Source: Brucella grignonensis (GTDB lineage Bacteria; Pseudomonadota; Alphaproteobacteria; Rhizobiales; Rhizobiaceae). From it: a stretch of 64,000 nucleotides of DNA. Numbering within the stretch: the stretch's first letter is position 1; the number at the start of each line of letters is the position of its first letter. The position numbers were made by a program, and so were the translations under genes. Shown here piece by piece: positions 8,171-17,000 of the stretch. A model generated the notes under the pieces. The model had not been told where the DNA came from. It saw only the letters and a list, made by a program, of their open reading frames with translations, and ran no database searches. The stretch is from contig NZ_NNRL01000148.1 in the NCBI RefSeq assembly GCF_002252505.1, forward strand, positions 1 through 64,000, read 5' to 3'.

Positions 8171-9141
8171 TGGTAAAGCAGCAGACAAAGAGCCATGCAC
8201 GCATTGTTTTTGGTGTTTTTGCAGGCATAACCGGCGCCATTCTGGTGGCTGCGTTTGTTGCGCCGTTTTATGGCGTGCTTGATCGTCCGGTAACGGTGGT
8301 CGAAAGCGGTGATGGTCAAAGTAAACCGGATGCTGGTGCAGGTAATGGGATTGTTGTTGAACAATTCGATTACAACGAGCCTGATACGGGTTCTGGAGCT
8401 GATCAATCAGCATCGCAGAATGGCGTACCCGCTCAAGAAACAGCCCCGGACGATGAAAGCCGGAATACGAATAGCCAGACAGATCAGAATCCGCTTGAGC
8501 GCGAATCCGCTCGTCCGCCTTTAAGCGATCTCGGGCTTGCCTCAACGCCGAAGCCACCAGAACCTCTGGCACCGAGTGCGCCGGTCGATGAGAGCGAGCC
8601 GATGCAGTTGCTGCAGCGTCCAGTTGCTTTGGCTGCTGGAAAACTCGAAAGCCAGGGGCGTATCATCGATCTGCAGGGTATCGAGACTGTACCGCTTGAG
8701 CAAACTTGTCAGTCTTCATCAGGTGAAACATGGCCTTGTGGCATGCAGGCGCGAACCGCTTTCCGCCAATGGCTGCGTTCGCGTGCAATTATGTGTCGTC
8801 TGCCGCAAAACGACAGCGAAGCGGCTGTCGCAACCCAATGCAGTGTCGGCAATGATGATGCAGCCCTTTGGCTCGTAGCGAACGGTTGGGCGAAAGCTGC
8901 GCCCGGCGGCACCTATGTAAAGGCGGGACAGAAGGCAGAAGAGGCAAAGCTTGGTGTATATGGTGACAAGCCAGATACATCATTGCCCAATCTGGGTTCC
9001 GATATCGGAGATCCTCTGCAAAACCCTTCGTCTCTGGCTCCGGAAACTGAACCGCAACCGTCTTCACCATCGCCCCAGCAAGGAGAGTTTCCGCCGGCTC
9101 CTGCACCTATGGAGCCCATGGTGCCAGCACCCGCAAATTAG
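8170..9141 (+). CDS. Membrane-anchored thermonuclease-like (SNase-fold) protein
   Basis: A 323-residue protein. Residues about 10-40 (ARIVFGVFAGITGAILVAAF) form a single N-terminal membrane segment or uncleaved signal. A low-complexity, acidic and Pro/Ser-rich linker follows. The centre reads like a thermonuclease domain (ESQGRIIDLQGIETVPLEQT, then WPCGMQARTAFRQWLRSR and ANGWAKAAPGGTYVKAGQKA), but several catalytic Arg/Asp/Glu positions of staphylococcal nuclease are not evident, so activity is doubtful. The C-terminal 55 residues are Pro-rich. The start overlaps the stop of the S24 regulator, so co-expression is likely. Likely site is the periplasmic face of the inner membrane (inference). 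Confidence 0.7.
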   Translation: MVKQQTKSHARIVFGVFAGITGAILVAAFVAPFYGVLDRPVTVVESGDGQSKPDAGAGNGIVVEQFDYNEPDTGSGADQSASQNGVPAQETAPDDESRNTNSQTDQNPLERESARPPLSDLGLASTPKPPEPLAPSAPVDESEPMQLLQRPVALAAGKLESQGRIIDLQGIETVPLEQTCQSSSGETWPCGMQARTAFRQWLRSRAIMCRLPQNDSEAAVATQCSVGNDDAALWLVANGWAKAAPGGTYVKAGQKAEEAKLGVYGDKPDTSLPNLGSDIGDPLQNPSSLAPETEPQPSSPSPQQGEFPPAPAPMEPMVPAPAN

Positions 9142-9245
9142 AGCATGTCTCCCAAAGGTGGGAACCGGTTTTGGGATAAAGACATGTGTTAAAACAAACA
9201 GTGAGACGCATTTCTAACGATTCATCTTAAACAGGAAAGCTCTAA
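9139..9245. repeat. Dispersed palindromic repeat (TTAGAGC-type)
   Basis: Bounded by TTAGAGC at the left and GCTCTAA at the right, with inner ACATGT/GGGAACCGGTTTTGGG segments characteristic of repeats scattered through Brucellaceae intergenic regions. It begins right at the stop of the nuclease-like gene. Confidence 0.65.
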
Positions 9246-9271
9246 GCGTTCTCTGCGAGATAACGAGCGGT

Positions 9272-10207
9272 TTATTCAGCCGTTCGTTCCTGGTTCTGAC
9301 GGGGTGAACCGTTGCGTGGCAGTGTTATGACCACGAGACAGGAGATGATCAGCGCCACGCCTAGCCAACCCATCGGAGCGAGGTGTTCTCCTACGATGAC
9401 TACGGCGAGCAGTGCCGCGACTACGGGTTCTATCAGCGTGATCGTCGTGGCCATGCTTGCTGAAATTCGTGCAAGACCTATGCCGAAGCAGAGGTAGCCG
9501 ACAAACATCGGTACTATAGCCATGTAGAGACCGACGGCTGCGTTGCTCCATGAAGCTATAAAGGGGGCGCCGGTCATAAACAAAACTGGCATCAGCAACA
9601 GTCCGCCAATTCCAAATGTTGCACCCATTGCGACGGATGAGTGTATTCCGCGTAACATAAGGCTGCGTGCCGTCCAGGAATAAAAAGCGTAGGTCAAGCC
9701 TCCAAGCAGACCAAGGCAGATACCGATCAGAACCGAGTTGCCTGTCGGGGTGCCGTTATACATCGAACCCTCCGCGATGCATAACAGGATCATTCCAAAC
9801 AGGCCGATAAGTGCGCCCCACAGCCATTGTTTTGACAAACGCGTTCCATCGAACAGATATTCGATAAGGGCCGATAGCAACGGCGCTGAACCAATGGTCA
9901 CAACCGTTCCGATGGTGACGCCCGCCATGCGCATAGAGGCGTAAAAAGCGAGCGGATAGATAGCGACCGCCAGCCCACCCAGAACCAGATTGCGCCAATG
10001 TTTCGAGAGATGCGGCAGCGCGCGCAATATTCCACGCCCGGCCAACAGTGCTTGCAATAATCCACCAATGCCCATCGCTGCAGCACCAATTGCAATAGCG
10101 CCGACTTCCGGCGCGAAAGTGGCAGCTGTGCCAGTGGTTCCCCAGACGATGGCGGAAAAGAGAACGGCGGCGACGCCGATTGTATAATCACGGGATGAAG
10201 TGTTCAC
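9272..10207 (-). CDS. EamA-family (DMT) transporter
   Basis: A 311-residue integral membrane protein with about ten hydrophobic segments in two homologous halves, each an EamA domain (first half from AVLFSAIVWGTTGTAATFAP, second from LLGGLTYAFYSWTARSL; typical LIEPVVAALLAVVIVGE near the end). Members of the drug/metabolite superfamily export amino acids, metabolites or drugs. Its start overlaps the stop of the upstream tetR gene by 4 bp (ATGA), so both form one unit and the TetR protein probably controls the exporter. The substrate cannot be inferred. Confidence 0.88.
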   Translation of the reverse strand: MNTSSRDYTIGVAAVLFSAIVWGTTGTAATFAPEVGAIAIGAAAMGIGGLLQALLAGRGILRALPHLSKHWRNLVLGGLAVAIYPLAFYASMRMAGVTIGTVVTIGSAPLLSALIEYLFDGTRLSKQWLWGALIGLFGMILLCIAEGSMYNGTPTGNSVLIGICLGLLGGLTYAFYSWTARSLMLRGIHSSVAMGATFGIGGLLLMPVLFMTGAPFIASWSNAAVGLYMAIVPMFVGYLCFGIGLARISASMATTITLIEPVVAALLAVVIVGEHLAPMGWLGVALIISCLVVITLPRNGSPRQNQERTAE

Positions 10208-10791
10208 AGAAGCTCCAGCATCTCGGATGCCATAGCGCGAGCTTCCTCAACGCATCCGCTATTGCCTTCCAGCCCGGCTCTCGACATGGCGCCTTCGAGC
10301 AGAAAGGCCATGTGCTTGGCCAGCGCCGTGAGGCGGGCGGGATCATGCGGTAAAAGCTCCGTCAGGTGGGCAGCGAGCAGAGCCTCAACTTCGCGCTTAT
10401 GATGCTTTACAGCTTGCCGTCCAATGTCGTCTGCTGAGAGCTCAGCCGCCGCATTCAGCAGGCCGCAACCGCGAAAACCACGCTCATATTCGTGCTCGGC
10501 ATGATCCTGATAAGCATCGAAAACAGCAAGAACTTTGTCTTTAGCTGTCGACGCATGTTGCAATCGCACCCGATAGAGCTCCAGCCATTCGGCGTGGCGC
10601 GCTTCGAGATATTGATTGACCAGATCCGCCTTTGAGGCGAAGTTGTTGTAAAGGCTCTTCTTGGCAACGCCTGCTTTTTCAACAATGGCATCAATGCCGG
10701 TGCTGCCAATCCCGTTATTATAAAAGAGAGTGGCAGCGGCCTTGAGCAGCTTGTCGCGTGCGGTTTCCGAGGATGGTTGCTTGTTGTTCAT
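10204..10791 (-). CDS. TetR/AcrR-family regulator
   Basis: A 195-residue regulator with an N-terminal TetR DNA-binding domain (ARDKLLKAAATLFYNNGIGS, then IVEKAGVAKKSLYNNFASKADL, residues about 10-55) and a variable ligand-binding C-terminal part. It is the first gene of a two-gene unit with an EamA exporter and has a palindromic operator candidate 11 bases before its start codon, which suggests autorepression with derepression by a compound the exporter removes. Confidence 0.92.
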   Translation of the reverse strand: MNNKQPSSETARDKLLKAAATLFYNNGIGSTGIDAIVEKAGVAKKSLYNNFASKADLVNQYLEARHAEWLELYRVRLQHASTAKDKVLAVFDAYQDHAEHEYERGFRGCGLLNAAAELSADDIGRQAVKHHKREVEALLAAHLTELLPHDPARLTALAKHMAFLLEGAMSRAGLEGNSGCVEEARAMASEMLELL

Positions 10792-10802
10792 CTTGAAATC
10801 TC

Positions 10803-10832
10803 ATTAGTAGTTAGGTCGTACTACCTACTAAT
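10803..10832. promoter_or_regulatory. Palindromic operator at the tetR promoter
   Basis: ATTAGTAG and CTACTAAT form perfect 8-bp outer arms over 30 bp, with the inner bases TTAGGT / ACTACC nearly continuing the symmetry. It lies directly before the tetR-eamA start and is the obvious site for TetR autoregulation. Confidence 0.6.
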
Positions 10833-10857
10833 GAAATGGAAGTCAATTGGAAGCGTT

Positions 10858-11808
10858 TTAACCATGGGCGAACGTGTTGAGCGCAGTCTGCATTTCCTTC
10901 ATGGAAAGCGGACCGCCGTGCCCTTCTGTTTCCATGATGCGCAACTGGCTTGCAGGCCATGCCTTATGCAGTCGCCAGGCGGTTATTGCAGGTCCGCTAA
11001 AATCGCGTCGACCACAGATCAGAACAGCCGGAATATGGGCGATCTTTTCCATGCCATTGAGGATTTCATGACCATCGTGCAAAAAGCCGTCATTTGCCCA
11101 GTAATGGGTAACGAGAGTTGCGAAAGCGAGACCAGTCATCTCGTCAAAATGGCTCTCGATTGGTGTCCAGTTGGGATCGAGTGAAATATGTGTCGTCTCC
11201 CATCGGTTCCAGTCGCGTGCTGCCTGCAGGCGATCCTCCAGACAGTCGCTTGCCAAGCGTCTGGCATAGGCTTCAACGATGCGTTCGCCGTCGCATCGCA
11301 ATGAGGCCTTCTCGAACTCGTCCCATGCTTCTGGAAATAGCGATCCCACACCTTCGGTGATCCAGTTTACTTCCTCCCGACTGGTGGTTGTTACCGCGAC
11401 AAGTACCATTTCGGAAACATGGTCTGGATGCGCCTGCGCATAAGCGAGCGCAAGCGTTGCGCCCCATGATGAACCTGCAATAAGCCACTGATTGATGCCC
11501 AGATGTTTGCGGACGGCTTCAATATCTTCAATCAGGGTCTGGGTCGTATTGCGATGGAGCCGGTCGAGATCATCAATCACCAGCGGACGGCTACGCCCGC
11601 AACCTCTCTGATCGATACCGATGATACAGTATTTTTCCGGATTAAAGCGCTGCCTATAGCTGCCCGTGCGCAAGCCGCTTCCCGGACCACCATGTAAGTA
11701 AAGCGCAGGCTTGCCCTCTGGATTACCCGATGCCTCCCAATAGATTTCATTGCCGTTTGATGCAGCAAGCAAGCCGTTGGCGAAGGGTTCGTATTGGGGA
11801 TAAGGCAT
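10858..11808 (-). CDS. pip: Prolyl iminopeptidase
   Basis: A 316-residue alpha/beta-hydrolase of peptidase family S33, releasing N-terminal proline from peptides in the cytoplasm. Visible are the oxyanion loop ALYLHGGPGSGL, the DQRGCGRSRP segment, the nucleophile elbow IAGSSWGATLALAYAQ, and the acid and histidine near CGRRDF and METEGHGGP. Length and start (MPYPQYEPFANG) agree with the family. The gene stands alone on the minus strand, separated from the upstream lysyl-tRNA synthetase by a terminator. Confidence 0.95.
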   Translation of the reverse strand: MPYPQYEPFANGLLAASNGNEIYWEASGNPEGKPALYLHGGPGSGLRTGSYRQRFNPEKYCIIGIDQRGCGRSRPLVIDDLDRLHRNTTQTLIEDIEAVRKHLGINQWLIAGSSWGATLALAYAQAHPDHVSEMVLVAVTTTSREEVNWITEGVGSLFPEAWDEFEKASLRCDGERIVEAYARRLASDCLEDRLQAARDWNRWETTHISLDPNWTPIESHFDEMTGLAFATLVTHYWANDGFLHDGHEILNGMEKIAHIPAVLICGRRDFSGPAITAWRLHKAWPASQLRIMETEGHGGPLSMKEMQTALNTFAHG

Positions 11809-11833
11809 CTGTGCTCCGGTTATTACCGGGCAT

Positions 11834-11870
11834 AAAAAAGCCTCACCCGATGGGATTCCGGGTGAGGCTT
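11834..11870 (-). terminator. Terminator of the lysyl-tRNA synthetase gene
   Basis: A 12-bp perfect stem (AAGCCTCACCCG at 11838-11849, CGGGTGAGGCTT at 11859-11870). Read on the minus strand it is followed by a run of six Ts. Confidence 0.9.
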
Positions 11871-11890
11871 CTCATAAAAATATCAAGCGT

Positions 11891-13546
11891 TTATGACAGC
11901 GTTCCAGCAAGAGCTTTCTGGATCAGCGCGCGGGTTTCATCGATGCCATAGAGAGCGACGAAAGAACCAAAGCGAGGGCCGCGTTCCTGTCCAATCAGCA
12001 CTTCATAAAGCATTTGGAAGAAGGAAACCGATACGCCCGGTCCACCTTCGGGGCTCTTCTTGGTGTGATCCTGATAACGCTCGATTGCGCGGGCGACATC
12101 CAGAATAGCATTCTGAATGTCGTTGCCATCGCTGCCAGCAGGCAAGGTTGCAAGCTTCTCATCCAGCGCTGCAAGTGCTGCGCGTTCCACATCGTCCGGC
12201 GCACGGAATTGTTTGGTTGGCTTGACGAAATCGTTGAAGTAACGGATCGCGTAGCCAACAAGTGCATTGAGTTCCGGGTTGTTTTCCGGCGTTACACCCG
12301 GCACATGGCGGGAGATAAAGCCCCACAGCACGCCCGGATTCTCCGCATTCGATGCGCTCACCAGATTGAGCATCAGCGCGAAGGTAATCGGCAGGTTCAC
12401 CTTTGGCGGGTTACCGTAGTGGATGTGCCAGACCGGGTTATTTAGACGATCCTTCCATTCCTGACGCTCATAAGCGGAGAGATATGTGAAATACTCGTCT
12501 ACAGCTTTCGGGATCACGTCGAAATAAAGCTTTTTCGCGGTCTTAGGCTTCTGGAAATTGTAGAGTGCAAGGCTTTCGGTCGGCGCATAGGCCAGCCATT
12601 CGTCAATGGCAATGCCATTGCCCTTCGACTTGGAAATCTTCTGGCCGATCTGATCGAGGAACAGTTCATAGACAAAATGTTCCGGTGCGCGACCGCCCAG
12701 AATTTCACAGATGCGGTCGTAAATGCCCGCATTGGTCTGATGATCCTTGCCGAACATTTCGAAGTCGACACCGAGAGCCGCCCAGCGCATGCCGAAGTCT
12801 GGCTTCCATTGCAGCTTCACATTGCCGCCGGTGACGGGCAGTGTGGTTTCAACGCCGTCTTCATCGTCAAACGTGATGGTGCCAGCCTTGGTATCCACGC
12901 TCTTCATAGGCACGTAAAGCACGCGACCGGACTTTGGCGAGATCGGCAGGAATGGGCTGTAGGTCGCCTGACGCTCTTCACCGAGCGTCGGCAGCATCAC
13001 TTTCATGATGTCGTCATAACGTTCCACGGCCTTTAGCAGTACTGCATCGAACTTGCCGGACTTGTAATAGTCAGTCGCGCTCGCAAATTCGTAATCGAAG
13101 CCGAAAGTATCAAGGAAGCGGCAGAGCATGGCATTGTTATGTTCTGCAAAGCTTTTGTATTCGCCACCAAATGGATTTGGTACGGCGGAAAGCGGTAATT
13201 GCAGGTAAGGCTCAAGCGCTGCCTTGTCCGGAACATTGTCCGGGATCTTACGCATGCCGTCGAGATCGTCGGAGAAGCAGATGAGGCGCGTCTTGACCTT
13301 ATCGTCTGTCAGGATGCGAAACGCATGGCGAACCATCGAGGTGCGAGCCACTTCGCCGAATGTGCCGATATGCGGCAGACCCGACGGGCCATAGCCGGTT
13401 TCGAAGATTACCGTTTCCGGCATGCCGGTCTTTGCATAACGCTTCAGGATTTTTTTAGCCTCTTCAAAAGGCCATGCTTTCGCTTCCGCGGCCGCCGCGG
13501 TCAGTTCCGGGGTCAGCGTAATTTCGGGAAGACGATGCGAAGTCAT
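11891..13546 (-). CDS. lysS: Lysyl-tRNA synthetase, class I
   Basis: A 551-residue class I (archaeal-type) lysine-tRNA ligase, charging tRNA-Lys in the cytoplasm. The class I signatures are plain: [17 protein letters not shown] carries the HIGH-like motif and [10 protein letters not shown] the KMSKS loop. Class I LysRS replaces the usual class II enzyme in many alphaproteobacteria; the name lysK is also used. The start ATG 13546 ([11 protein letters not shown]) is preferred over an upstream frame extension because AGGA precedes it and the extension has no likeness to the family. No class II LysRS is seen in this window. Confidence 0.95.
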   Translation of the reverse strand: MTSHRLPEITLTPELTAAAAEAKAWPFEEAKKILKRYAKTGMPETVIFETGYGPSGLPHIGTFGEVARTSMVRHAFRILTDDKVKTRLICFSDDLDGMRKIPDNVPDKAALEPYLQLPLSAVPNPFGGEYKSFAEHNNAMLCRFLDTFGFDYEFASATDYYKSGKFDAVLLKAVERYDDIMKVMLPTLGEERQATYSPFLPISPKSGRVLYVPMKSVDTKAGTITFDDEDGVETTLPVTGGNVKLQWKPDFGMRWAALGVDFEMFGKDHQTNAGIYDRICEILGGRAPEHFVYELFLDQIGQKISKSKGNGIAIDEWLAYAPTESLALYNFQKPKTAKKLYFDVIPKAVDEYFTYLSAYERQEWKDRLNNPVWHIHYGNPPKVNLPITFALMLNLVSASNAENPGVLWGFISRHVPGVTPENNPELNALVGYAIRYFNDFVKPTKQFRAPDDVERAALAALDEKLATLPAGSDGNDIQNAILDVARAIERYQDHTKKSPEGGPGVSVSFFQMLYEVLIGQERGPRFGSFVALYGIDETRALIQKALAGTLS

Positions 13547-13756
13547 GGTTTTATCCTGATATCCTGTGAAGGGCTTTATTCGTTGAAAACGGTGTATGTA
13601 TACACGCTTATGCTCTATGGCGCGCCCCGGCGCGCGCGTCAATCTTTGCTAACCTTATTGCGACCGAATTTCCTTGCGCAAGTGCGATAGGCTTCCTACG
13701 TTTCCTGTCGATTGATCTTCAGTTTTGATTCCGATCGCATGATGCAGGAGCATTTG

Positions 13757-14167
13757 ATGAACAAGATTTCACCGCAGGACGCTCTCGTCTACATCATGGT
13801 GACGACATCCGCAGCCGATACGGCTATGACTGACGCAGAGCTTGCCTCTATTGGTAATGTGGTATCGCGCTTGCCCGTATTTCAGGGGTTTGATCCCAAG
13901 CGCCTGCCGAAACTGGCAAGTGATTGCTATGCGCTGCTGGCCGATGAAGACGGATTGGAAAAAATTCTCGATCTTGCGCATGATGAGCTGCCTGAGAGGC
14001 TTTACGAGACAGCCTATGCATTGGCTGTTGAAGTCGCTGCCGCCGATTTGCATGTCGAGCAGGAAGAGCTGGAGTTTCTTCAAATGCTGCGCGATCGCTG
14101 GGATCTCGACGAGTTGACGGTTGCGGCGATCGAGCGTTCGGCACGCGTTCGTTTCCGCAAGCTCTGA
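13757..14167 (+). CDS. TerB-like (tellurite-resistance domain) protein
   Basis: A 136-residue, all-helical acidic protein. SPQDALVYIMVTTSAADTAM followed by DAELASIGNVV and the second repeat YALAVEVAAADLHVEQEELE give the two acidic Asp/Glu-rich helix pairs of the TerB fold, which binds metal in known members. Such stand-alone TerB proteins are widespread and are not proof of tellurite resistance. Start at ATG 13757 with CAGGAG 6 bases upstream; an in-frame extension to 13712 is less likely. It is divergent from lysS and followed by a dense repeat block. Confidence 0.8.
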   Translation: MNKISPQDALVYIMVTTSAADTAMTDAELASIGNVVSRLPVFQGFDPKRLPKLASDCYALLADEDGLEKILDLAHDELPERLYETAYALAVEVAAADLHVEQEELEFLQMLRDRWDLDELTVAAIERSARVRFRKL

Positions 14168-14185
14168 AGTATTCATGATTTCAAA

Positions 14186-14229
14186 TTAGAGCGCCACGCG
14201 CCCTATTGGGCGCGCAAAGGTCGCTCTAA
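14186..14229. repeat. Short palindromic repeat (TTAGAGCG...CGCTCTAA)
   Basis: Perfect 8-bp ends TTAGAGCG / CGCTCTAA enclose an inner hairpin GCGCCC-TATT-GGGCGC. Same boundary sequence as other intergenic repeats in this window. Confidence 0.75.
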
Positions 14230-14239
14230 CACTTTAAAA

Positions 14240-14288
14240 TTAGAGCATAATTCCCTAAACTGATCCAAGTTTAAGGAATTATACTCTA
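14240..14288. repeat. Short palindromic repeat (TTAGAGCATAATTCC type)
   Basis: TTAGAGcATAATTCC at the left faces GGAATTATaCTCTA at the right, a near-perfect 14-bp inverted repeat with AAACT..AGTTT inside. It abuts the 270-bp fold-back element. Confidence 0.7.
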
Positions 14289-14556
14289 GGCCGTGGTGAC
14301 GATTTAACTTTTGCAGCAGTATGAGGGAAAATCGTTCGGCTTTAGGAGTAAAACCGAAGGTGGAGTATTCTCCATCGAGGTTTTACGATAACAAGATGGG
14401 CGATTTTCACCATATCCCTCAAGGGACGCGACGGATTTCCCCTCTGGCTTTGTCGAAGTTCGCTCAAGGAGGAATAACTCCTCATCGCTCACTTCTCCTC
14501 GCCAGCGTCAAAATCCCGCTCGCGCCGCTGATAAGTTAAATCGTCACCACGGCCTA
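14287..14556. repeat. 270-bp fold-back element with 24-bp perfect inverted ends
   Basis: The left end 14287-14310 and the right end 14533-14556 are exact reverse complements over 24 bases (core CCGTGGTGACGATTTAACTT). The 222-bp interior is rich in further hairpins: GTAAAACC/GGTTTTAC with inner TGGAG/CTCCA at about 14348-14390, and GAGGA/TCCTC at about 14469-14484. It has no convincing gene. The shape is that of a MITE-like or structured-RNA element; no target-site duplication can be asserted. It lies between terB and a hypothetical gene, next to two smaller repeats. Confidence 0.6.
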
Positions 14557-14558
14557 AA

Positions 14559-14582
14559 GCGGGCGGGGTAAAACCCGCCCGC
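14559..14582 (-). terminator. GC-rich hairpin after the 114-residue hypothetical gene
   Basis: GCGGGCGGG (14559-14567) pairs with CCCGCCCGC (14574-14582). On the minus strand only three Ts follow, so it is a plausible but weak terminator. Confidence 0.5.
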
Positions 14583-14600
14583 TGCATAAGTTGGACCGGA

Positions 14601-14945
14601 TTAACCGACGGCTGGGACGCGTCGGGCTTTGCGCCATTCGATCGCTGTCCGCATCAGATGGGCAGCATCCGCGAATGTTGCATTTTCCTTCCAGCGTTCC
14701 GTGTGGATGAGATTGGACGGAACGATGTCTTTCAATGCTTCAAGCGTATGGCGAGGCACTGTGTCGGTACAGCTCCACAAGCGCCGAAAAACGACACTTA
14801 TACGCGTGACCTTGCCATTGATTGCTACGACTGGTTCTGCTGATTCCAGATTCCAGTGCTCATAAGCATCCACTGCGTCCTGAAATGCATGATGCAAATA
14901 GATCGGTGCGTGACCGTCATGAAGTGGGGGCAGCAAACTGGGCAT
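14601..14945 (-). CDS. Conserved-looking hypothetical protein
   Basis: A 114-residue soluble protein with no signal or membrane segment, starting MPSLLPPLHDGHAPIYLHH. It has a mixed helical pattern (HAFQDAVDAYEHW; a TFADAAHLMRTAIEWRKARR C-terminal helix) and normal-looking codon use. No family is recognised. It is monocistronic, with a GC-rich hairpin just after its stop. The coding call rests on length, composition and the terminator; function unknown. Confidence 0.6.
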   Translation of the reverse strand: MPSLLPPLHDGHAPIYLHHAFQDAVDAYEHWNLESAEPVVAINGKVTRISVVFRRLWSCTDTVPRHTLEALKDIVPSNLIHTERWKENATFADAAHLMRTAIEWRKARRVPAVG

Positions 14946-15370
14946 TTCTGTTTCCTCTCTTCCAATGGTGGTTCAGCTTCAGGCATTTACGGAAACTTCA
15001 ATACAGGACTCCGCAAACACGGTTCAAAAAGAGCTCAGACCGGCTCCTTATGCATATGCCGTATCGATCTTATCCTCACGAAATACGACAACACATAATT
15101 AACCATGATCCATGGAAGAGTGGGTGTTTGGCAAGGAGGAAATTTCTTTAAACAGGCAAGAATGGGAAAATCAGTTCAGCTTACGCTTAGCCAACAGAAC
15201 CCCTCATACCCACGTTTTTAGAGGCTTTTTGCTGCTTCCGAAATTGGGTTTACTTTGGAAAAGAGAAACAGTTTTCAATATTTATTGCCACGGTGACACA
15301 ATTTGCCCTGTAATTGTTTCGACGTCGGTGTAGACAAGAAAAACGGGAATTGAATTTCAGAGGCAGTGAC
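14946..15370. other. 425-bp gap before the ABC importer operon
   Basis: No gene is supported. Short overlapping frames here lack ribosome sites and protein-like composition. The stretch is AT-richer than its surroundings and presumably holds the promoters of the divergent hypothetical gene and of the importer operon; no clear operator was found. Confidence 0.4.
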
Positions 15371-16984
15371 ATGGCTCGGTTTGTTGCATCACGTAGAGCG
15401 TTTCTGGTTGGCTCGACTTCACTGGCACTTTTGCCTCTTTTGTCGCGATGGGCGATGGCGGAAGACAAGGCGCAAAAGGGTGGGCGACTGGTCATTGCGG
15501 CAGATTCTGAACCGCGCAATCTCAACCCGGCCATTGTTGCCTCCAACGGCGTCTTTTTCGTTGCAAGCAAGGTGATTGAACCGCTCGCGGAAGCTTCTTT
15601 TGATGGTGAAAATGGTCTTGAGCCGCGTCTTGCAACAAGCTGGAAAGGCTCTAATGACGGTCTGAGCGTCACCTTCCATTTACGTGAAGGTGTAAGATGG
15701 CATGATGGTACGCCGTTCACTTCAGCGGACGTGGCATTTTCTGCGATAGAAGTCTGGAAGCCATTACAAAATCTCGGACGCGTTGTGTTTAAGACGCTTG
15801 AAAAAGTTGAAACGCCTGACGAACATACGGCGGTTTTCCATTTCAGCGAGCCAACCCCGTTCCAGCTTATCCGTAATGCGCTGCCCGCGCTCACAGCTGT
15901 CCTGCCAAAGCATGTATTTGATGGCACCGATATTGCTGCCAATCCGGCCAATGAAAAGCTCATAGGAACTGGACCTTTCAAATATGCCGAACACAAGACC
16001 GGTGAATATTATCGGCTTGCGAAGAATGAGAATTACTGGGGTGAGGGCGAACCCCATCTCGACGAGATCATCTATCGTGTATTGCCGGATCGCGCTGCGG
16101 CTGCGGGCGCGTTGGAAGCCGAAGAGATTGATCTGGCCGCGTTTTCCGCCGTACCTCTGGCCGATCTCGACCGTATCTCGAAAGTACCGGGACTGACGGT
16201 TATTTCCAAGGGCTATGAGGCGTTGACTTATCAGCTGGTCGTAGAGATCAATCATCGGCGCAAGGAACTGGCAGATATCAAAGTTCGTCGGGCGATTGCA
16301 CACGCCATTGACCGCGATTTCGTGGTGAAGACGATCTTCCTCGGATATGCCAAGCCTTCGACCGGACCTGTTCCGCAATATGATAGCCAATTTTATACTG
16401 GCGATGTGCCTGCCTATGCTTTCGATATAGAGAAGGCCAACGCCCTTCTGGATGAAGCCGGCTATAAACGTGGCAGTGACGGCACGCGTTTTGTGCTGAA
16501 ACTGCTGCCAGCCCCTTATTTCAATGAAACCAGGCAGCTCGGCGATTATCTGCGACAAGCGCTGGCGGAAATCGGCATCGATGCGCGTATCGTCAATAAT
16601 GATTCAGCAGCGCACCAAAAGGCGGTCTATACGGACCACGATTTCGATCTGGCAATCGCACCGACCGTCTATCGCGGTGATCCAGCTATTTCGACAACCA
16701 TTCTGGTTGAAAGTGGAGTTCCTTCCGGTGTCCCGTTCTCCAATCAGGGCGGTTATGCCAATCCGGAACTGGATGCCTTGATTGCCAAAGCCGCGCACGA
16801 AATCGATGAGAAGAAGCGTACTGCGCTTTATCATCAGTTCCAGCAATTGGTGGAGGCCGATCTGCCGCTTGTCAATGTGGCCGAGTGGGGCTTTATAACA
16901 GTTGCTAACGAGCGTGTGAAAAATGTCTCCAACAATCCGCGCTGGGCGGTATCCAACTGGGCGGATGTCTGGATTGCGCAGTGA
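15371..16984 (+). CDS. ABC importer substrate-binding protein, peptide/nickel family 5, Tat-exported
   Basis: A 537-residue solute-binding protein. The N terminus carries a twin-arginine signal (ASRRAFLVGSTSLALLPLLS, cut near AMAED). Family 5 marks include GGRLVIAADSEPRNLNPA, the SFDGENGLEPRLATSWK segment, TFHLREGVRWHDGTPFTSAD and NEKLIGTGPFKYAEH. Start ATG 15371 fits the signal peptide; an upstream extension would bury it. It is the first gene of a five-gene operon with two permeases and two ATPases, so it should bind a peptide-like or related ligand in the periplasm. The precise ligand (di/oligopeptide, nickel chelate or other) is not decidable. Confidence 0.92.
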   Translation: MARFVASRRAFLVGSTSLALLPLLSRWAMAEDKAQKGGRLVIAADSEPRNLNPAIVASNGVFFVASKVIEPLAEASFDGENGLEPRLATSWKGSNDGLSVTFHLREGVRWHDGTPFTSADVAFSAIEVWKPLQNLGRVVFKTLEKVETPDEHTAVFHFSEPTPFQLIRNALPALTAVLPKHVFDGTDIAANPANEKLIGTGPFKYAEHKTGEYYRLAKNENYWGEGEPHLDEIIYRVLPDRAAAAGALEAEEIDLAAFSAVPLADLDRISKVPGLTVISKGYEALTYQLVVEINHRRKELADIKVRRAIAHAIDRDFVVKTIFLGYAKPSTGPVPQYDSQFYTGDVPAYAFDIEKANALLDEAGYKRGSDGTRFVLKLLPAPYFNETRQLGDYLRQALAEIGIDARIVNNDSAAHQKAVYTDHDFDLAIAPTVYRGDPAISTTILVESGVPSGVPFSNQGGYANPELDALIAKAAHEIDEKKRTALYHQFQQLVEADLPLVNVAEWGFITVANERVKNVSNNPRWAVSNWADVWIAQ

Positions 16985-17000
16985 CGAAACATCGCTTTGA

